Shown here one piece after another: positions 61,218 through 64,000 of a stretch of DNA of 64,000 nucleotides. Every line of letters begins with the position of its first letter. Within the stretch, counting starts at the first letter, position 1. Origin of the DNA: Paenibacillus roseus (GTDB taxonomy: Bacteria > Bacillota > Bacilli > Paenibacillales > Paenibacillaceae); contig NZ_JAELUP010000008.1 in assembly GCF_016424485.1 (NCBI RefSeq), positions 1-64,000 on the forward strand. The letters run 5' to 3'. A model generated the notes under the pieces. The model did not search any database. It saw nothing but the letters and a program-made list of their open reading frames with translations, and was not told the DNA's origin. Both the position numbers and the translations under genes were made by a program.

Positions 61218-62909
61218 ATGAATAAGAAATATGCGATTGGAATCGATTATGGGACGCAATCGGGGCGGGCAGTACTGGTCGACCTAAGCAACGGAGCGGA
61301 GCTGGCTGATCACGTTACCCCATACCGCCATCATGTTATTGACAAGGAACTGCCAGGGCTTGAAATCAAGTTGGGAGCAGATTGGGCTCTTCAGCATCCT
61401 GCAGATTATATTGAAGTGCTGGAGACTTCGGTTCCCGCAGTCATGAAGGCGACGGGTATTGATCCGGCGGATGTCATCGGCATCGGGATCGATTTTACGG
61501 CCTGTACGATGCTGCCGATTGATGAACAGGCTGTACCATTATGCTTCCATGAGGCCCACAAGCGCAACCCGCACAGCTGGCTTAAATTGTGGAAGCATCA
61601 TGCCGCGCAGGAGGAAGCGAACCTCATTAATGAAACCGCTGCTAAAAGGGGTGAAAGATTCCTTCCCCGCTACGGAGGGAAAATTTCATCTGAGTGGATG
61701 ATTGCCAAGGTGTGGCAGATTTTGGATGAAGCGCCTGAGATGTACGAGGCCGCTGACCTTTTTGTGGAGGCAACAGATTGGGTTGTCGGGCAAATGACAG
61801 GAAATCTTGTACGCAACAGTTGCACAGCCGGCTATAAGGCGATTTGGCATAAGCAGGAAGGATACCCGGACAACGCCTTTTTTGCATCGCTCGATCCCCG
61901 TCTTGAAGAGCTTACTGCGACCAAGCTGCGAGGCGAGGTGCTGCCGCTGGGTACTAAAGCGGGGGGGTTAACTCCAGAATTTGCAGTCAAAATGGGACTT
62001 CTTGCCGGAACTGCGGTCGCGGTAGGAAATGTGGATGCGCACGCAGCTGTTCCTGGTGTTGGCGTTGTCGAGCCGGGCAAGCTGGTTATGGCCATGGGAA
62101 CCTCCATTTGTCATATGCTGCTCGGAACTGAAGAGAAGGAAGTTGAGGGGATGTGCGGGGTTGTCGAAGACGGCATTATCCCGGGGTATTATGGTTACGA
62201 GGCCGGACAATCGGCTGTTGGGGATATTTTTGAGTGGTATGTAGAGCATGCTGTGCCTGCTTATGTAACCGAAGGTGCTCGTGAAGAGGGCATCAGTGTG
62301 CATGAGTGGCTGGAACGTAGAGCTTCCCGGTTGCAGGTTGGCGAGTCCGGTCTGCTTGCGCTGGACTGGTGGAACGGCAATCGCTCCGTACTCGTGGATA
62401 CGGACCTGACAGGTGTGATGATTGGCTATACGCTGCTGACTAAGCCGGAGGAAATTTATCGGGCGCTTCTGGAAGCTACTGCTTTTGGCACGCGCAAGAT
62501 TGTCGATGCATTCCATAATAGCGGCGTCCACGTGAAAGAATTGTATGCTTGCGGCGGACTGCCTCAGAAAAACCGCTTGCTCATGCAAATCTACGCCGAT
62601 GTCACAAACCGCGAGATAAAAGTAGCTGCTTCGAAGCAGACGCCTGCTTTGGGCGCGGCGATGTTTGGCGCAGTGGCTGCGGGTGCCGCCCAAGGCGGCT
62701 ATGACAGTATTGTAGATGCTGCCAGAAATATGGCGCGTGTACAGGAGGAGACCTTCAAGCCAATTCCTGAGAATGTAGCGCGCTATGAAAAGCTGTTCCA
62801 GGAGTACACACTTCTGCATGATTACTTTGGCCGGGGTGCGAATGATGTAATGAAACGGCTAAAGGAGCAGAAGGAAGAATTGGTTAACGCGAATAACTAT
62901 ATAAGTTGA
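61218..62909 (+). CDS. araB: L-ribulokinase
   Basis: A 563-aa FGGY kinase that phosphorylates L-ribulose. ATP/sugar-binding motifs: [64 protein letters not shown] and the C-terminal [29 protein letters not shown] precedes ATG 61218. The araA isomerase gene is not in the window; the operon appears to end here at a large hairpin. Confidence 0.96.
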   Translation: MNKKYAIGIDYGTQSGRAVLVDLSNGAELADHVTPYRHHVIDKELPGLEIKLGADWALQHPADYIEVLETSVPAVMKATGIDPADVIGIGIDFTACTMLPIDEQAVPLCFHEAHKRNPHSWLKLWKHHAAQEEANLINETAAKRGERFLPRYGGKISSEWMIAKVWQILDEAPEMYEAADLFVEATDWVVGQMTGNLVRNSCTAGYKAIWHKQEGYPDNAFFASLDPRLEELTATKLRGEVLPLGTKAGGLTPEFAVKMGLLAGTAVAVGNVDAHAAVPGVGVVEPGKLVMAMGTSICHMLLGTEEKEVEGMCGVVEDGIIPGYYGYEAGQSAVGDIFEWYVEHAVPAYVTEGAREEGISVHEWLERRASRLQVGESGLLALDWWNGNRSVLVDTDLTGVMIGYTLLTKPEEIYRALLEATAFGTRKIVDAFHNSGVHVKELYACGGLPQKNRLLMQIYADVTNREIKVAASKQTPALGAAMFGAVAAGAAQGGYDSIVDAARNMARVQEETFKPIPENVARYEKLFQEYTLLHDYFGRGANDVMKRLKEQKEELVNANNYIS

Positions 62910-62935
62910 ACGAAAGGAAGTCAGGCAAGGCGTGC

Positions 62936-63049
62936 GTGTGAAAGGTTCTTCCGATCGCTGTTGTTCCCGGATTTCTTGAATGAATGGTCGTAATAGGGGA
63001 AATCCGGGAACAAAGGCGAACGCTTCGCTTCTCTAGAATCCTTTCACAC
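62936..63049. repeat. Large palindromic hairpin element, related to the csoR-copZ MITE
   Basis: 114 bp. Outer arms GTGTGAAAGG (62936-62945) / CCTTTCACAC (63040-63049) and a perfect 15-bp inner stem (TTGTTCCCGGATTTC, 62961-62975 / 62999-63013). TTCTTCCGATCGCTGTT is shared, inverted, with the element at 58592. It may also end araB transcription. Confidence 0.65.
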
Positions 63050-63095
63050 TCCGGCTACCTCCTTCCGTTTCTTTCGTTTCATTTTGGACATTTGT

Positions 63096-63146
63096 AACCA
63101 AAGCGTGTATAAGTCATTGTTTGAAGGACTTATACACGCTTTGGTT
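63096..63146. terminator. Perfect 20-bp hairpin, possible bidirectional terminator
   Basis: AACCAAAGCGTGTATAAGTC (63096-63115) pairs perfectly with 63127-63146 around an 11-nt loop. TCTTT follows on the plus strand and TACAAATG on the minus strand, so the T-run is weak. Confidence 0.5.
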
Positions 63147-63282
63147 CTTTGCTTATTCGAGAACTTGTGCCGGCGCCAGCTAAGTGTATGGCTAACAGGA
63201 GAACTGGGGTCGTAAGAATCTTTAACTAGCAGCACTTTTCTTCTCTTAAAATCAAGCGCTGATTCTGGCTATGCGTCCTTAA

Positions 63283-63708
63283 CTATACAGGGAAAACCTG
63301 TGTGTTGTTAGGAAAGGCATAGCTGTTACTTACAACGCTAAAGTGCTCTTCAGGCCTGGGATGGAACGGCCCTGGTCCAGGATGGAACGGCCCTGGTCCG
63401 GGATGGAACGGCCCTGGTCCGGGATGGAACGGCCCTGGTCCGGGATGGAATGGCCCTGGTCCAGGATGGAATGGCCCTGGCCACAGAGGAAACGGTCCGG
63501 GGATTGGAGGGATGGGAAATGGCCCTGGAGTTGGAGGAAAGGGTACAGGTCCCGGCCCTGGAGGTGCTGGGAATGCTCCTGGCCCGAAGCTGTGGAGGGT
63601 ACGCTCATAAGCAGCCTGCCAGGAGGTTGGCTGTGCGATATATGCTGTCCTGCGGCATCCGCATCCGCCTGCTCGGATAGAGGTATCAATGATAGGGGAT
63701 CTAGACAT
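63283..63708 (-). CDS. Proline/glycine-rich repeat protein
   Basis: A 141-aa protein. After ~45 ordinary residues with a CGC motif (MSRSPIIDTSIRAGGCGCRR), it becomes FPAPPGPGPVPFPPTPGPFP and then six units of GPGPFHP, ending in EEHFSVVSNSYAFPNNTQVF. No signal peptide. The composition is reminiscent of spore coat or exosporium proteins, but this is not shown. GGGAG lies before ATG 63708. Frames on the other strand are repeat shadows. Confidence 0.65.
   Translation of the reverse strand: MSRSPIIDTSIRAGGCGCRRTAYIAQPTSWQAAYERTLHSFGPGAFPAPPGPGPVPFPPTPGPFPIPPIPGPFPLWPGPFHPGPGPFHPGPGPFHPGPGPFHPGPGPFHPGPGPFHPRPEEHFSVVSNSYAFPNNTQVFPV
63359..63485. repeat. 21-bp tandem repeat inside the GPGPFHP protein
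   Basis: About six copies of a 21-bp unit (GGATGGAACGGCCCTGGTCC plus G/A), nearly identical to each other. They encode the seven-residue unit and suggest recent expansion by slippage. Confidence 0.88.
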
Positions 63709-64000
63709 TGTTCATACTCCCTTTTGTCTCAACTGGGTGTTTATACCTGTTCCATGATATGCCCAGATGCATATCCGGTGTGACACGCAATTCGGACCGC
63801 GATTGGGCTTTCTGCTTCTTAAGGCTCCAACATTAGCTTTCCAACTCCATGCTGGCAAGGAAATAGGGCGGCTATGTCGAATACAAAAAGGCTATGCAGT
63901 ATGAATCAAGCTTACGGGGAATTGCCGGTCCGGTTGCATGTGAAATAGACGGAAAAAATCGGACGAGCTTGAACGGATGAAAGGGGAAATATACGGTGAG
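63709..64000. other. Right-edge intergenic region, possible gene start at the end
   Basis: No complete gene. At the edge AAAGGGG (63980-63986) stands 9 nt before GTG 63996-63998, so a plus-strand gene may begin here and run out of the window. Confidence 0.35.

Noticed and set aside
63359..63485. CRISPR-like array of short repeats
   Set aside because: The units are contiguous 21-bp in-frame coding repeats with no spacers and no cas genes nearby.

Overview
The window is about 64 kb from a low-GC Gram-positive, spore-former-type chromosome, most likely Paenibacillus or a close relative. The evidence is the ctsR-mcsA-mcsB-clpC operon just after a 5S rRNA gene, a YwaC/RelP alarmone synthetase, PBSX-type phage tail genes, an SLH-domain amidase, a T-box upstream of ilvA, AraR/Fur/PerR/CsoR sites of Bacillus type, frequent TTG/GTG starts with strong Shine-Dalgarno sites, and intergenic hairpin repeats.

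Layout. 1-7.3 kb: end of a 5S rRNA gene, a small gene, the CtsR-controlled protein quality-control operon, a small L,D-transpeptidase coupled to a broken zinc-ribbon ORF, and relP. 7.4-26.8 kb: a phage-derived locus with an ImmR/ImmA-like control pair, a divergent promoter carrying a repressor operator and a LexA-type box, a late regulator, and then a contractile tail module (sheath, tube, frameshifted chaperone, tape measure, baseplate, several fibres) with amidase and holin. Terminase, portal, capsid and integrase genes are all missing, so this looks like a phage tail-like bacteriocin (tailocin). Its 3' end holds a decayed structural gene, two type I toxin-antitoxin-like units and an intron reverse-transcriptase scrap.

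27-42 kb: secreted and lipoprotein genes, an RND efflux pair, a tyrosinase-like ORF overlapping a convergent NUDIX gene, MscL with a zinc-ribbon tail, a histidine kinase, transporters and an aldo/keto reductase. 42-48 kb: a type III (ToxIN-like) toxin-antitoxin locus with a stop codon in the toxin, T-box-controlled ilvA, hisC with a divergent MocR regulator, and KDPG aldolase. 48-57 kb: a class B PBP, KtrB, and a Fur-box operon of two unrecognised proteins plus flavodoxin; then an ABC-F protein and PerR-box dps. 57-64 kb: yjbQ, csoR and copZ separated by a 220-bp palindromic element, the araR-araD-araB cluster, large hairpins and a GPGPFHP-repeat protein.

Several regulatory sites sit exactly in -35/-10 spacers (phage repressor, Fur, CsoR, AraR). 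Two families of intergenic structured repeats recur through the chromosomal part. Assignments are by reading the sequence only; no database search was run.
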